The position numbers and the translations under genes were made by a program. Of a DNA stretch of 64,000 bases, positions 37,191-46,234 are shown in pieces; position 1 is the stretch's first letter; every line of letters starts with the position of its first letter. The stretch comes from Halalkalibacter hemicellulosilyticusJCM 9152 (GTDB lineage: Bacteria; Bacillota; Bacilli; Bacillales; Bacillaceae_D), in NCBI RefSeq assembly GCF_000513115.1, contig NZ_BAUU01000004.1:121301-185300 (forward strand), written 5' to 3'. Below the pieces are notes generated by a model. It was not told where the DNA came from. It made no database searches and was given only the letters and a program-made list of their open reading frames with translations.

Positions 37191-38338
37191 ATGTTGAAAC
37201 AAGTCGTTCATTTTGGGGCAGGAAATATAGGGAGAGGATTTATCGGAGCTCTCTTTTCACAATCAGGCTATCATGTCACGTTTGTCGACATAGCTGAACA
37301 AATTATTCATCAATTAAATACAGAACGAAGCTATCAAGTGAAGCTAGCTACCGAAGAGCAGCAATCAATGACGATTGAACACGTTTCTGGATTAAATAAT
37401 TTGAGTCAGGAAAAAGAAGTCATCGCTGCAATTAAGGAAGCAACTTATTTAACAACGGCAATTGGACCGTCTATTTTGCCACGGATAGCACCCTTGATAG
37501 CTAAGGGGATTGCAGAGCGCATTGCTATATCAGATGAAAAGCTCTATGTGATCGCTTGCGAAAATCAAATTAGTGCGACTGATATGTTAAAGGAATATAT
37601 ATTAGAGTATCTTGATGAGGGAATAAAGCAGAAGCTGAAAAATAGAATTTTTTTCTTTAATTCGGCTGTTGATCGAATTGTCCCGATTCAGGATCAGAGC
37701 TCACTTGATGTACTTGTTGAGCCTTACTTTGAATGGGTAGTGGAGACAAATGAACATATTCCATATGTAGAAGGAATGACCATTGTGGACGATCTTGCTC
37801 CATTTATCGAGCGTAAATTATTTACGGTTAACACCGGTCATGTGGTCATCGCCTATTTAGGGTACATGGAAGGAAAGGAGACTATTGATCAAGCGTTAAA
37901 TGATGAGCGTATCGTACAGCAAGTGAGAGAAACGTTGAAGGAAACGGGTGCTTACTTAGTGAAGGAGTATGGCCTTGATGAAGAGGAGCATTTAACGTAT
38001 ATTCAAAAAAATATCGAACGTTTCAAAAATCGTTATTTAAATGATGGTGTTACACGTGTTGGTCGTGCCCCGATTCGGAAATTAGGTCCACAAGATCGCT
38101 TAATCCGTCCTCTTACGCAGGCGTATAAGGCAGGGTTACCGTATACAAACTTGGCTAAAGCGATAGCAACTGCTTAATGTTCGATTATCGTGAAGATGAA
38201 GAGGCGTTAGAAATCCAAGCAATGATCAATGAGCATGGTCCTGCTTATGTGTTGAAAGCGGTCAGTATGTTAGATGAAAATAGTGATGTAGTGAAAGAGA
38301 TTGTTCGTCACTATGATAAGTTGAAAGCAGAAATGTAA
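37191..38338 (+). pseudogene. mtlD: mannitol-1-phosphate 5-dehydrogenase, frameshifted near the C-terminus
   Basis: NAD-dependent enzyme that oxidises mannitol-1-phosphate to fructose-6-phosphate, cytoplasmic. The nucleotide-binding motif is HFGAGNIGRGF, and FFNSAVDRIVP and NTGHVVIAYLGY are family signatures. The frame stops at 38177 after LAKAIATA, but the downstream frame encodes MFDYREDEEALEIQAMIN and a typical MtlD C-terminus to TAA 38336-38338. One extra T (GCTTAATG to GCTTTAATG) joins them into 382 residues, the normal length. ATG 37191 follows AAAGGAG. Confidence 0.93.
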
Positions 38339-38452
38339 CCTTTTGATTCTACTATTGTAAGCATTAAATTTATTACACCTTGGCAAAGGTAATAACAACA
38401 GTAACATTAGATAAGGATCAGAACTTTGATGTCAATGGAGCTTCAGCAGGAT

Positions 38453-38492
38453 AACGATCCATGAAGGATTTCTTTCATGGATCGTTTGATTA
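38453..38492. terminator. terminator between mtlD and the metE-like fragment
   Basis: AACGATCCATGAA pairs perfectly with TTCATGGATCGTT around GGATTTCT. It can serve the mtl operon and, on the other strand, the metE-like remnant that ends at 38498. Confidence 0.8.
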
Positions 38493-38497
38493 CAGGT

Positions 38498-38623
38498 TTA
38501 TTTCCAAACATCGTTAGCAATTTCAACAACATGCCGTAGTTTGTCCCATTGCTGTTCTTCAGATAAGACGTTTCCTTCTTCAGTTGATGTGAAGCCACAT
38601 TGAGGGTTTAAGCAAATTATTAT
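38498..38623 (-). pseudogene. C-terminal remnant of a cobalamin-independent methionine synthase-like gene
   Basis: On the minus strand the frame reads CLNPQCGFTSTEEGN, then QQWDKLRHVVEIANDVWK and a stop. This matches the end of MetE/YxjG/YxjH-type proteins, where the Cys of PQCGF binds the catalytic zinc. Upstream the frame degenerates into stops, so only about 40 residues survive. It indicates deletion or rearrangement between the mtl operon and the AraC gene. Confidence 0.65.
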
Positions 38624-38641
38624 GTGAAATAGTATGAGTAG

Positions 38642-38858
38642 CTAGACAAAAGTCATAGAGAGTTAATAGAGCCTGACTTCTTAGACATTCAAATAGTTAG
38701 AACGTAACTAGACAAAAATAGGAAGCTCAATTAGACTACTAGACAGATAAAGGGATTTGTTAGCTATCATATAATGGTGACGATTACAAAAAATGTTGTG
38801 TGCAGGCTATATAAAAGTTTATTATCTTTTCATATGAGTTCAATATCTCTTCTAGACA
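38642..38858 (+). promoter_or_regulatory. CTAGACA direct repeats upstream of the AraC gene
   Basis: CTAGACA occurs at 38642, 38708, 38739 and 38852, with a near copy TTAGACA at 38691, all in the same orientation and the last 20 bases before the gene start. The spacing is irregular. They may be binding sites of the AraC protein itself or remains of a degenerate repeat. The interval 38339-38877 otherwise holds the terminator and the metE-like remnant. Confidence 0.4.
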
Positions 38859-38877
38859 TTAGAAGGAGGAATGGCTA

Positions 38878-39750
38878 ATGGACTGTAATTGGTTGAGCTT
38901 CGGTTATAAAAAAAATGATACATACGGAATGGAGCATTATCACACTCATCGTGATTTTGAGATTTATTATTTTCATGAGGGTAGATCTAGAATCTTTATT
39001 CAGCATCGTATATATGACTTACATCCTGGTGATATAGTTATATTAAATGGCTTAACGAAGCATCGGACGTGTCCATTCCCTTCCCATTCGAATGTTCGTA
39101 CGACAGTAGAATTCTTTCCTGAATATATTGAACCCGTGTTACAATCATTAGAAGCGATAGAATTGCTTGAATTATTTCAGAATTTGAATAATTCTCTTAT
39201 CCGGGTTGAGGATAAAACGCACCTGACAGAGATTGAGTCATCCTTGTTGAAAATCAAACAGATCTTTTCTCATAGTAGAGAAAATTACTTTATTAATAGA
39301 CGGTTAGTAGAAAGCAAAGTGAAGCATTTGCTTGTGGAACTATTATTTGAAATTAATCATTTATCTCAGTTACCATTTGCCGAAATTGTGACGAAAAAAA
39401 GTAAGTCAGATAGACAAATTGAATACATGTTAGCGTGGATTATGGATCATCACATGGAAAAGATAAGCTTGGATCGACTTTCACAGGAATTTAAATTAAA
39501 CAAACATTATATCCCTCACCTTTTTAAGGAATCGGTGGGTATGACTGTAATGGAGTACGTGATGAATTGTCGAATTGATAAAGCGAAATTTATGCTTGAA
39601 ATGGAGCCTTACAAAAATATATCAGATATTTCTATGGACGTAGGATTCGAAAGCAGCGCCCATTTTAGTCGGGTATTTCGACAAAAGGTAGGGTTGTCTC
39701 CATCGCTTTTTCGGAAGCGACAAGTAAGAAGGAGTTATCAGCAAATATGA
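38878..39750 (+). CDS. AraC-family regulator with cupin sensor domain
   Basis: Regulator of 290 residues. The N-terminal cupin (about 15-100: HYHTHRDFEIYYFHEG, LHPGDIVILNG) probably binds a sugar. The C-terminal AraC domain (about 190-285) has both helix-turn-helices, ending VGFESSAHFSRVFRQKVGLS. ATG 38878 follows AGAAGGAGGAATGG. It is monocistronic; a divergent TPP riboswitch and tenA come next. Its target genes are not evident, and regulators of this type usually control sugar uptake or glycosidase genes. Confidence 0.9.
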   Translation: MDCNWLSFGYKKNDTYGMEHYHTHRDFEIYYFHEGRSRIFIQHRIYDLHPGDIVILNGLTKHRTCPFPSHSNVRTTVEFFPEYIEPVLQSLEAIELLELFQNLNNSLIRVEDKTHLTEIESSLLKIKQIFSHSRENYFINRRLVESKVKHLLVELLFEINHLSQLPFAEIVTKKSKSDRQIEYMLAWIMDHHMEKISLDRLSQEFKLNKHYIPHLFKESVGMTVMEYVMNCRIDKAKFMLEMEPYKNISDISMDVGFESSAHFSRVFRQKVGLSPSLFRKRQVRRSYQQI

Positions 39751-39827
39751 CAACGTTTGCATGTTGAGCTGAATATGAATTGATATGGTTGCTTTTAACT
39801 ATATTGGTTACGTATACTAGATAGTAG

Positions 39828-39920
39828 ATTCGACTAGGGGACCGTACTAGTTTCTTCGTAAGCGCAGAGAGAGCAATTCGACCCTTTTTGATCTAGTTCA
39901 TATTAGCATAGGGAAGTGGA
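39828..39920 (+). ncRNA. divergent TPP riboswitch upstream of tenA
   Basis: The order and several blocks of the THI element are present: GACTAGGGG, then GCAGAGA, then ACCC and GATCTAGTTCATATTAGCAT, ending AGGGAAGTGG. However, the core CTGAGA reads CAGAGA, and the conserved GAACC segment of the pyrophosphate arm is missing between ACCCTT and TGATCT. P1 also has a mismatch. It is followed by a terminator and tenA, the normal context. It may be a decayed aptamer or one with altered binding. Confidence 0.75.
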
Positions 39921-39967
39921 ATTGGTCATTGAGTAGATGACAGCATGATGCTACTCTTTGCTTTCAA

Positions 39968-39999
39968 CACTATCTCTTACGTAGGGGATAGTTTTTTTA
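39968..39999 (+). terminator. terminator of the TPP-riboswitch leader
   Basis: ACTATC / GATAGT with partly paired TCTTACGTAGGG between, followed by TTTTTTT. It is the expression platform of the tenA leader. Confidence 0.75.
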
Positions 40000-40098
40000 T
40001 TGTTCACATAATCAAAATTTATTAAATTCATGGAAGGAAGTGTGAGATGAACCGAAGAAGATAGCACTGCCATTCAATTAAGAAGAGGAGTGATTAGT

Positions 40099-40785
40099 AT
40101 GAGTCAATTATTTACAGATCGTCTATGGAACAAAGTTGAGCCGATTTGGAATTCATATTTAGAGCATCCATTTGTGAAGGGACTAGGAGATGGGACGTTA
40201 GAGCAAGAAAAGTTCAAGCATTGGTTAAAGCAGGATTATGTCTATTTAATTGAATACTCGCGCTTATTTGCGTTAGGTGCTTCGAAGTCAGAAGATTTAG
40301 AAATGATGACTACTTTTGCGAAACTATTGCATGGAGTCTTAGATGTGGAAATGGAGCTTCACCGAAACTATGCAGCTGATTTTGGCATTTCCGCAGAGGA
40401 GCTAGAACAAACTGAGCCTTCTGCGATTACGACGGCTTATACGAGCTATATGCTCAATTTATCACAACGCGGTGGGGTTGAGAATGTAGTGGCTTCTGTA
40501 TTAGCTTGTGAATGGAGCTATCTTTTTATCGGATCATCCCTTGCCAAATGGCCTGGTGCACTGGAGGATAATTTTTATAGAAGCTGGGTAGAAATGTATA
40601 GTTCTGCGGAATTTACAGAACTTGCAGAAAGCAGTAAGCAATTAATGAATAAGGTTGCGGAAAGAAAGTCTGAACAGGAGTTAGCGAGATTAGAAGAGAT
40701 TGTTGTAAGAACGAGCCAGCTTGAGTATATGTTTTGGGATATGGTTGAGGGCAAAGAGGGCTGGCCAGTTCAGGTTGAAACCTAG
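40099..40785 (+). CDS. tenA: aminopyrimidine aminohydrolase TenA (thiaminase II)
   Basis: Helical enzyme of 228 residues that hydrolyses amino-pyrimidine breakdown products of thiamine to hydroxymethylpyrimidine for salvage. The catalytic Cys137 in LACEWSY and the motif WLKQDYVYLIEYSR are present, at positions equivalent to B. subtilis TenA. ATG 40099 follows AGAAGAGGAG; a GTG at 40090 would be inside that site. It is usually part of a larger thi operon, but here it stands with an unrelated esterase gene. Control by the divergent TPP element upstream is expected but may be impaired. Confidence 0.93.
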   Translation: MSQLFTDRLWNKVEPIWNSYLEHPFVKGLGDGTLEQEKFKHWLKQDYVYLIEYSRLFALGASKSEDLEMMTTFAKLLHGVLDVEMELHRNYAADFGISAEELEQTEPSAITTAYTSYMLNLSQRGGVENVVASVLACEWSYLFIGSSLAKWPGALEDNFYRSWVEMYSSAEFTELAESSKQLMNKVAERKSEQELARLEEIVVRTSQLEYMFWDMVEGKEGWPVQVET

Positions 40786-40858
40786 AAAAAGAGCTCATTT
40801 TACTTTAATTTTAAAAACAAGCATAGATTAAAATTTTTTAAAAGGAGATTGATACACG

Positions 40859-41650
40859 ATGGCGATGCTACAAGTTAACTTTTACTCAAAAGCGATGAGA
40901 AGAGAAGTCACATTTAATGCGCTCATTCCATTGGATACGATGGAAATGCCCGGGAGAGAGAAAGATGTGCAACAGCCGATGCGAGCTCTATATCTTTTAA
41001 ATGGGTACACGGGTAGCCATACAGATTGGATTAGTTTTACTAGAATACGTGAGTTGTCTGATAAGCATCGTATTGCTGTTTTCATGCCAGCAGGGGAGAA
41101 CCATTTCTATGTCGATGATGAGGACAAGGGGGCGCTGTATGGGGAGTATGTTGGCAATGAGATAGTTACCTATACTAGAGAGCTGTTTCCTATTTCTCAT
41201 CGTAAAGAAGATACGTTTATTGGTGGTTTATCGATGGGAGGATACGGTGCTATTCGAAATGGGTTGAAATATGCAGAAAATTTCAGCAAAATAATCGCAT
41301 TATCCTCAGCATTGATTACATACAAAGCTCAAAATGCTGATACTGATTTTAATGATGGGATTGCTGATTATAACTATTTTCGTAGAGTGTTTGGAGATTT
41401 GACGAAGCTTGAAGGTAGCGATAAGGATCCAGAAGCGCTAATCAAACGTGTAAAGGATGCGAAAGTTGAAATTCCTGCTATTTACATGGCGTGTGGAACG
41501 GAGGATTTTTTACTAGACGTAAACCATAAGTATCGCGATTATTTAAATGCTGAGCAAATTGATTTTATATATATAGAAGGGCCAGGAGAGCATTCATGGG
41601 CCTTTTGGGATGAATATATCGAGAAAGCGATTACGTGGGCAGTTGAATGA
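40859..41650 (+). CDS. alpha/beta-hydrolase esterase (EstA/esterase D type)
   Basis: Cytoplasmic esterase of 263 residues. The nucleophile is Ser125 in GGLSMGGYGA, the oxyanion region is LLNGYTGSHTDW, and the likely acid and base are in ACGTEDFLLD and GEHSWAFWD. It resembles tributyrin esterase EstA and acetyl-esterase relatives acting on short acyl esters. ATG 40859 follows AAAAGGAGA at slightly long spacing. It could remove acetyl groups from imported sugars, but that is inference. A strong terminator follows. Confidence 0.85.
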   Translation: MAMLQVNFYSKAMRREVTFNALIPLDTMEMPGREKDVQQPMRALYLLNGYTGSHTDWISFTRIRELSDKHRIAVFMPAGENHFYVDDEDKGALYGEYVGNEIVTYTRELFPISHRKEDTFIGGLSMGGYGAIRNGLKYAENFSKIIALSSALITYKAQNADTDFNDGIADYNYFRRVFGDLTKLEGSDKDPEALIKRVKDAKVEIPAIYMACGTEDFLLDVNHKYRDYLNAEQIDFIYIEGPGEHSWAFWDEYIEKAITWAVE

Positions 41651-41682
41651 TGGTGTTATGAGCGTACTAATTGATAGAGGTT

Positions 41683-41730
41683 AAAAAGACTACTGAAAGG
41701 TAACGTATTTCTTTGCAGTAGTCTTTTTAT
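41683..41730 (+). terminator. terminator after the esterase gene
   Basis: AAAAAGACTACTG (41683-41695) pairs perfectly with CAGTAGTCTTTTT (41716-41728). Confidence 0.9.
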
Positions 41731-41786
41731 CGTAGTTTAACGTATTAATAATATGATGACGATAAAATTTGGAAATGCTAAAATGA

Positions 41787-42917
41787 ATGAGAAGAAGTTA
41801 TCTAAGTCAAAGGAGTCAATTTGCCGTGTACATAAAAACATTAAAAGTCGGGTCTATCATTATCATGCTTTTTGTCATTATTTATTTGGGAACCTTGATT
41901 GATTGGATCTTTCGACCTGTTGTCGTGTTTGTTCAAACGTTATTTTTTCCTATTTTGATCGCCGGTATTTTATTTTATCTATTAAGACCTCTCGTTCATT
42001 TGTTAAGTAAAAAAATACCTAGAGTGTTATCCATTATGATTATATATGTCGCTTTACTAATAGTGGGTATCATTTTCATATCAATTATTGGTCCGGAAAT
42101 CCAAAAGCAATTTACGAATTTTATGAATAATATTCCTGTTATTTTTGCTGAGTTGCAGTTATTAATTGCGGAAATACAGCGAAATGATTGGATTGAACGT
42201 ATTGGTTTAACGGAAACGTTTGAAATTGAAGGTCAAATTGAACAAATAGGTGCTATCATTGGAGGGATTCTTGGCGATCTTGTTCCTAGAAGTGTCGGTT
42301 TTATTGGTTCGATCTTTAGTGCATTATTAATGTTATTAATTATCCCTTTTCTCCTTTTCTATTTGTTGAAAGAAGGAGAAAAGCTTCCGAAATATATGGT
42401 TCGTTTTTTTAACAAGGAGAAACAAGATGAAGTACGCAAAATATTGACGAATATGGATAAAACGTTAAGTAGTTATATTCAAGGAGTGTTAATTGTTTGC
42501 TCGTTCATTGGTGTTCTTTATTATATTGGTTTCACAAGTATTGGCTTAGAGTATGCGTTGATTTTAGCGATGATTGGTATGCTCACCAATGTCATTCCGT
42601 ATGTGGGACCTTGGATTGGTGCTGTACCATCCTTTATTGTCGGATTGCTTCATTCACCGATGATGGCGTTACTCGTGCTGATCATTGTTGTGGTCATTCA
42701 GCAAATTGAAAGTATTTTTGTTCAGCCGCAAATTATCGGAAAGAAGATGTCGATTCATCCAGTAACGGTGTTAATTTTAGTGTTAGTTGCAGGTCGTTTT
42801 ATAGGTGTGTTAGGAATGATTCTTGTCATTCCGACCTATGCAGTTTGTAAGGTGATTGTAACTCATTTATATGGATTATGGAAGGTGAAGGCGGAGGAAA
42901 GAGCGAATATGCCGTGA
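41787..42917 (+). CDS. AI-2E family permease (TqsA/YdbI-like)
   Basis: Integral membrane protein of 376 residues. Pairs of N-terminal helices, a central extracytoplasmic region (about 100-160) and a C-terminal block with LTNVIPYVGPWIGAVPSFIV and EPQIIG-like QPQIIGKKMSIHPVTVLILV are characteristic of the AI-2E transporter family. Members have been linked to autoinducer-2 export, Na+/H+ antiport and other roles, so substrate assignment is unsafe. The start is uncertain; an in-frame ATG at 41787 is used. It is monocistronic and followed by a strong terminator. Confidence 0.88.
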   Translation: MRRSYLSQRSQFAVYIKTLKVGSIIIMLFVIIYLGTLIDWIFRPVVVFVQTLFFPILIAGILFYLLRPLVHLLSKKIPRVLSIMIIYVALLIVGIIFISIIGPEIQKQFTNFMNNIPVIFAELQLLIAEIQRNDWIERIGLTETFEIEGQIEQIGAIIGGILGDLVPRSVGFIGSIFSALLMLLIIPFLLFYLLKEGEKLPKYMVRFFNKEKQDEVRKILTNMDKTLSSYIQGVLIVCSFIGVLYYIGFTSIGLEYALILAMIGMLTNVIPYVGPWIGAVPSFIVGLLHSPMMALLVLIIVVVIQQIESIFVQPQIIGKKMSIHPVTVLILVLVAGRFIGVLGMILVIPTYAVCKVIVTHLYGLWKVKAEERANMP

Positions 42918-42935
42918 TTCATCTCTATGATAAAG

Positions 42936-42976
42936 AAGCGCACATGGCATTTTGGTGGATGCTATGTGCGCTTTTA
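42936..42976. terminator. terminator after the AI-2E permease gene
   Basis: AAGCGCACATGGCAT (42936-42950) pairs with ATGCTATGTGCGCTT (42959-42973) with one mismatched pair, then TTAG. Confidence 0.85.
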
Positions 42977-43074
42977 GTGTTTGAATCTTCTATTGATTGA
43001 AATACTTTTGTCTCAGTTTCTCAATGTATGGATTCATAACTATGATTCATCTATGCTACTAGTTTGTGACTGTA

Positions 43075-43656
43075 TTAAACCTTTAGTGAACCACGAAACC
43101 CTCTAGCAGCATAATAAGAAGAAGCACCGTTATGATAGACGAAGACATGATCATAACGATAATCGCAAAAGAGAGCGCCGCCAAGCTCTCTAATATTAGA
43201 GGGTGTTTGAACCCAGCTAGACGTTTTCAAATCAAATTGCCCCAGATTTTGCAACTCTCGATATTGTTCTTCAGTTAAAAGCTCAATGCCCATTTCTGTT
43301 GCCATATCGATCGCGTTATGTTTTGGGGGGGGTTTCTTCCTTGATTCCAGCGCTTCACGGTCGTAGCAAGTACTTCTGCGACCTTTAGGACTTTCTGTTG
43401 AACAATCATAAAACATATATTCATCCGTTATTTCATCATAGCTAACAACATCTGGTTCACCGCCACTGGTCTCCATTTCATTAAGTGACCAAAGTTTTTC
43501 CGAGTTTACTTCTAGCTTATCTTTGAGTGACTCCCACTTAAAGCCTTCATGTCGGTGCATATTTTTCTTGAAGCGGTCTTGTAATGTTTTGAGCAACTCT
43601 TCACGTCGTTCGAGCGATAACTCCTTTTTATCGCTATTATCATGTTCAGCTGTCAT
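43075..43656 (-). CDS. DUF4256 family protein
   Basis: Soluble protein of 193 residues matching DUF4256 along its length: NMHRHEGFKWESLKDKLE, then GGEPDVVSYDEITDEYMFYD and a conserved C-terminal GGALFCDYRYDHVFVYHNGA. The function is unknown. ATG 43656 (minus strand) follows AGGGAGGAAAATAAG. The gene stands alone and is divergent from a 45-residue membrane protein gene. Confidence 0.85.
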   Translation of the reverse strand: MTAEHDNSDKKELSLERREELLKTLQDRFKKNMHRHEGFKWESLKDKLEVNSEKLWSLNEMETSGGEPDVVSYDEITDEYMFYDCSTESPKGRRSTCYDREALESRKKPPPKHNAIDMATEMGIELLTEEQYRELQNLGQFDLKTSSWVQTPSNIRELGGALFCDYRYDHVFVYHNGASSYYAARGFRGSLKV

Positions 43657-43812
43657 CTTATTTTCCTCCCTTTTTCAGGTTTTCATTTAAAAGCCCATTC
43701 GTAATAGATAGATGACCTAATTTTAATAACCTTAACAGATTAAAAATAGAAAATTCACCCTGAAAGTTATTGTCGTTATTTTCCTTCTTATTATAAGATA
43801 AAGGAGCAGTAG

Positions 43813-43950
43813 TTGAAAGGGGGGCGCATCTGGGATTTTATCGTCATTTTCATTGTTTTTTTCATTATTATTATGATTCCTATGTATTCGCTCATTCGTT
43901 TCATTTTAAGTTGGATCAAGCCACGTAAAGGCAAGTCTAGGTTGTTTTGA
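43813..43950 (+). CDS. 45-residue single-pass membrane protein
   Basis: TTG 43813 lies 6 bases after AAAGGAG and opens a frame for a 45-residue protein: a short N-terminus (MKGGRIWDF), a long hydrophobic helix of Ile, Phe and Val, and a basic tail (WIKPRKGKSRLF). A plausible promoter (TTGTCG, TATAAG) lies just upstream. The design is that of a regulatory or membrane-stress micropeptide, but no family is recognised. Confidence 0.55.
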   Translation: MKGGRIWDFIVIFIVFFIIIMIPMYSLIRFILSWIKPRKGKSRLF

Positions 43951-44110
43951 TGGAAAAATAACGGATATTATTTATGTGTTCTTTGTGTCTACTTTTATTC
44001 GTACTATATACAGCGGATTAAAAATCCAGAAAATGGAATTTGTATTCAGTAAAGTGAGTTAAGGCAGAATTCTTCTAACTACTAACATCTATTTAAATTA
44101 CGAATGATAA

Positions 44111-44150
44111 GGCTATTGGAAAAGTTGATTTGTCCTTTTTCAGTGGCTTT
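44111..44150. repeat. dispersed hairpin repeat (CTGAAAAAGT family)
   Basis: GCTATTGGAAAAGTTGATTT followed by GTCCTTTTTCAGTGGC and a T-run. The loop GTTGATTTGT is identical to that of the copy at 10186-10226. Part of the 44.0-44.77 kb repeat-rich interval. Confidence 0.6.
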
Positions 44151-44156
44151 TTTTTA

Positions 44157-44350
44157 CGATAAGAAAGTATAACATTCGAGGAAGAAATGTGAGAAGAATC
44201 GAAGAAGCAAGTGGGATCATCCCATGAAGAGCGTTGGCTTCGCTCGATACACGTAATTCTGAAAGAAGCCCACTTTCAGAATTACTGAAAACCGTTGAAA
44301 CGGCTGCACACAATGCAATTAAGAAAAGACGCAGTCGCGTTTTTCTTAGA
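44157..44350. repeat. dispersed repeat, longer copy of 9377-9502
   Basis: Shares ATTCGAGGAAG, AATCGAAGAAGC, GATCATCC, AGAGCGTTGGCT and the 3' hairpin AAGAAAAGACG..CGTTTTTCTTA with the segment upstream of ykkC. It carries about 65 additional bases, including a perfect 13-base stem (44253-44265 with 44273-44285). Confidence 0.7.
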
Positions 44351-44400
44351 TAAAAATTTATTAGTATGACATAAACAGGATGAAAAGGTTACGTTCTCGA

Positions 44401-44582
44401 TGCGGTTCCTCATTCCTCTATTTCGCTCCTCATTCCCTGTTTTTATGTTGTTCCGGTTCCTCATTCCTCTATTTAAGCTAGATGAGTCCAAAAGGGGACA
44501 TGAAAGCCAAAATAGCGGAAAGAGGACTACATTTTCTTCTCAGGAAGTGTTTTTTCTCTTATTTAGAGGAATGAGGGTTACA
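44401..44582. repeat. dispersed D-D-I-I repeat, copy C
   Basis: Direct units CGGTTCCTCATTCCTCTATTT at about 44403 and 44454 (51 bases apart, as in copy A), with an extra partial unit between. A degenerate inverted unit lies near 44510 and a clear one, TTATTTAGAGGAATGAGG, at about 44559. TTTTCTTCTCAGGAAGTG is shared with copy A. Frames of 69-78 codons over this stretch are by-products. Confidence 0.75.
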
Positions 44583-44769
44583 TTTGTTGGTTGGAACTGT
44601 GCAAGTAGGTTCGTAAAAGTTGTCGTCCACGCATGATGCACGCATTTATAAGTTTAACCCTATTAACGGCACCGAACAACGCAATCAAGAAAATATTGAC
44701 ATATGCTAAATACAGTCATAATATGAACATATGAATAAAATATAAAAATGTTCATAAGGTGGGACTGAA

Positions 44770-45381
44770 ATGCCAAGTGGATTTAATAAAGAAGAGCAAG
44801 AGCACATTAAAGAGAAGTTACAGGAAGCAGGGAGACGACTGTTCGGATCTGTTGGATTGAAAAAAACGAGTATAAAGGATTTAACAGAGTACGCTGGAAT
44901 TGCGCAAGGGTCGTTCTATAAGTTTTACGATTCAAAGGAGGTTCTTTATTTTCGGTTGTTGGAGAAAGATGAAGAAGAAATCAAACAAGCGCTTATGATC
45001 AAGTTTGCATCGGAGAAGACGATGGATGAAAGCGTATTAGCAGAAGGGCTGATCGAATCGATTAAACAGGTCGAGCAATACCCTTTGATTCGCAGACTTT
45101 ATACGACAGATGAATACGAAAAGGTTGTACGTAAGCTCCCTAAGGAACTTTTAGAAGAGCACGGAAAGGAGGATACGGTCAGTTTAGCACCTTTGTTGGA
45201 TCAGTTAAAAATGGAAGGGAAAATCGATTCTCAGCTATCAAATGATGTGGTGAGTGGAGCATTAAGAGCGCTCTTTTTAATGATGATTCATAAAAAGGAA
45301 ATTGGTGAAGAGGTGTATGAGGATAGTTTATATTTTTTAGCCGAAGCAGTGGCAATGAGAGTTTTTAAGGAGGTGAAGTGA
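44770..45381 (+). CDS. TetR-family regulator of the ABC exporter operon
   Basis: Regulator of 203 residues with an N-terminal TetR helix-turn-helix (about 15-60: LFGSVGLKKTSIKDLTEYAG, IAQGSFYKFYDSKEVLY) and a helical ligand-binding C-terminus. It is the first gene of a four-gene operon; its TGA overlaps the ATG of the ABC ATPase. ATGAACA and TGTTCAT lie in opposite orientation at 44723-44729 and 44749-44755, just ahead of the gene, and may be its operator. A local repressor of a drug or toxin exporter is the usual arrangement. Confidence 0.9.
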   Translation: MPSGFNKEEQEHIKEKLQEAGRRLFGSVGLKKTSIKDLTEYAGIAQGSFYKFYDSKEVLYFRLLEKDEEEIKQALMIKFASEKTMDESVLAEGLIESIKQVEQYPLIRRLYTTDEYEKVVRKLPKELLEEHGKEDTVSLAPLLDQLKMEGKIDSQLSNDVVSGALRALFLMMIHKKEIGEEVYEDSLYFLAEAVAMRVFKEVK

Positions 45382-46234
45382 TGATTCAAGTAAAGAATTT
45401 AACGTTTACGTATCCGAAGAACCTTAAACCAACGATACAAGGTGTGGATGTGTCGATAGATAAAGGTGAAATTTTTGGCTTTTTAGGTCCATCCGGTGCT
45501 GGCAAAAGTACATTGCAAAAAATCTTAATTGGGGTGTTAAAAGGGTATAAAGGTGACGTCACGTTTTACATCATAATATGAAACATACAGATACACACTT
45601 TTACAATCGTTTAGGAGTTGCGTTTGAAACGCCTAATTTTTATCAAAAATTCACAGCAGCTGAAAATCTACAATTCTTTCAATCATTTTATAGAAAGAAT
45701 CGGTTAGATGGTCAGGAGCTAATGGCTAAGATGGGGCTAAGTGATGCTTATCATACAAGGGTTTCTGAGTTTTCAAAAGGGATGAAAATGCGCTTGAATC
45801 TTTGTCGGGCTTTTTTGCATGATCCAGAGCTTATTTTCTTAGATGAACCGACATCAGGCTTAGACCCTGTTAATGTGAAGAAAGTAAAGAACTTTATTTT
45901 AGAGAAGAAAGCTCAAGGAAAAACGATTATATTAAATACCCATAATATGAGTGTAGCTGAAGAGCTTTGTGATCGAGTCGCCTTTATTGTCAACGGGAGT
46001 ATTAAATTGATCGAATCTCCTACAGTGTTAAAGAAGCAATATAGTGAAAAAATCGTTACTGTCATCTATGAAAACGAAGGTGTGGAAATAAGAAAGCAGT
46101 TTGAACTTAAAAAGCTCGGGCAACACACTGTGTTTCAGAACATTTTAAAGCAAGATCAAATCGTAAAGATTGAAACAGAAGAAAAGACATTAGAAGATAT
46201 CTTTATTGCTTTTACGGGGAGGAATCTCCAATGA
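45381..46234 (+). pseudogene. ABC transporter ATPase, frameshifted
   Basis: ATP-binding subunit of a drug-type ABC exporter. Walker A is GPSGAGKST, the signature is unusual (EFSKGMKMRL for LSGG), Walker B is LIFLDEPTSGLDP, and NTHNMSVAEEL holds the switch His. The frame fails near 45573 after DVTFY; one extra C (TTTTACATC to TTTTACCATC) restores YHHNMKHTDTHFYNRLGVAF and a 284-residue protein. ATG 45381 follows AAGGAGGTG and overlaps the tetR stop. Two permease genes follow with overlapping ends. Confidence 0.88.

Noticed and set aside
38381..38455. Short TTG frame (AKVITTVTLDKDQNFDV) after mtlD
   Set aside because: It looks somewhat protein-like but has no ribosome site and no recognised family; it may be another remnant.
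44282..44636. Frames of 69 and 78 codons on both strands
   Set aside because: Both are produced by repeat copy C; the repeated NRGMRN pattern reflects the inverted DNA units.
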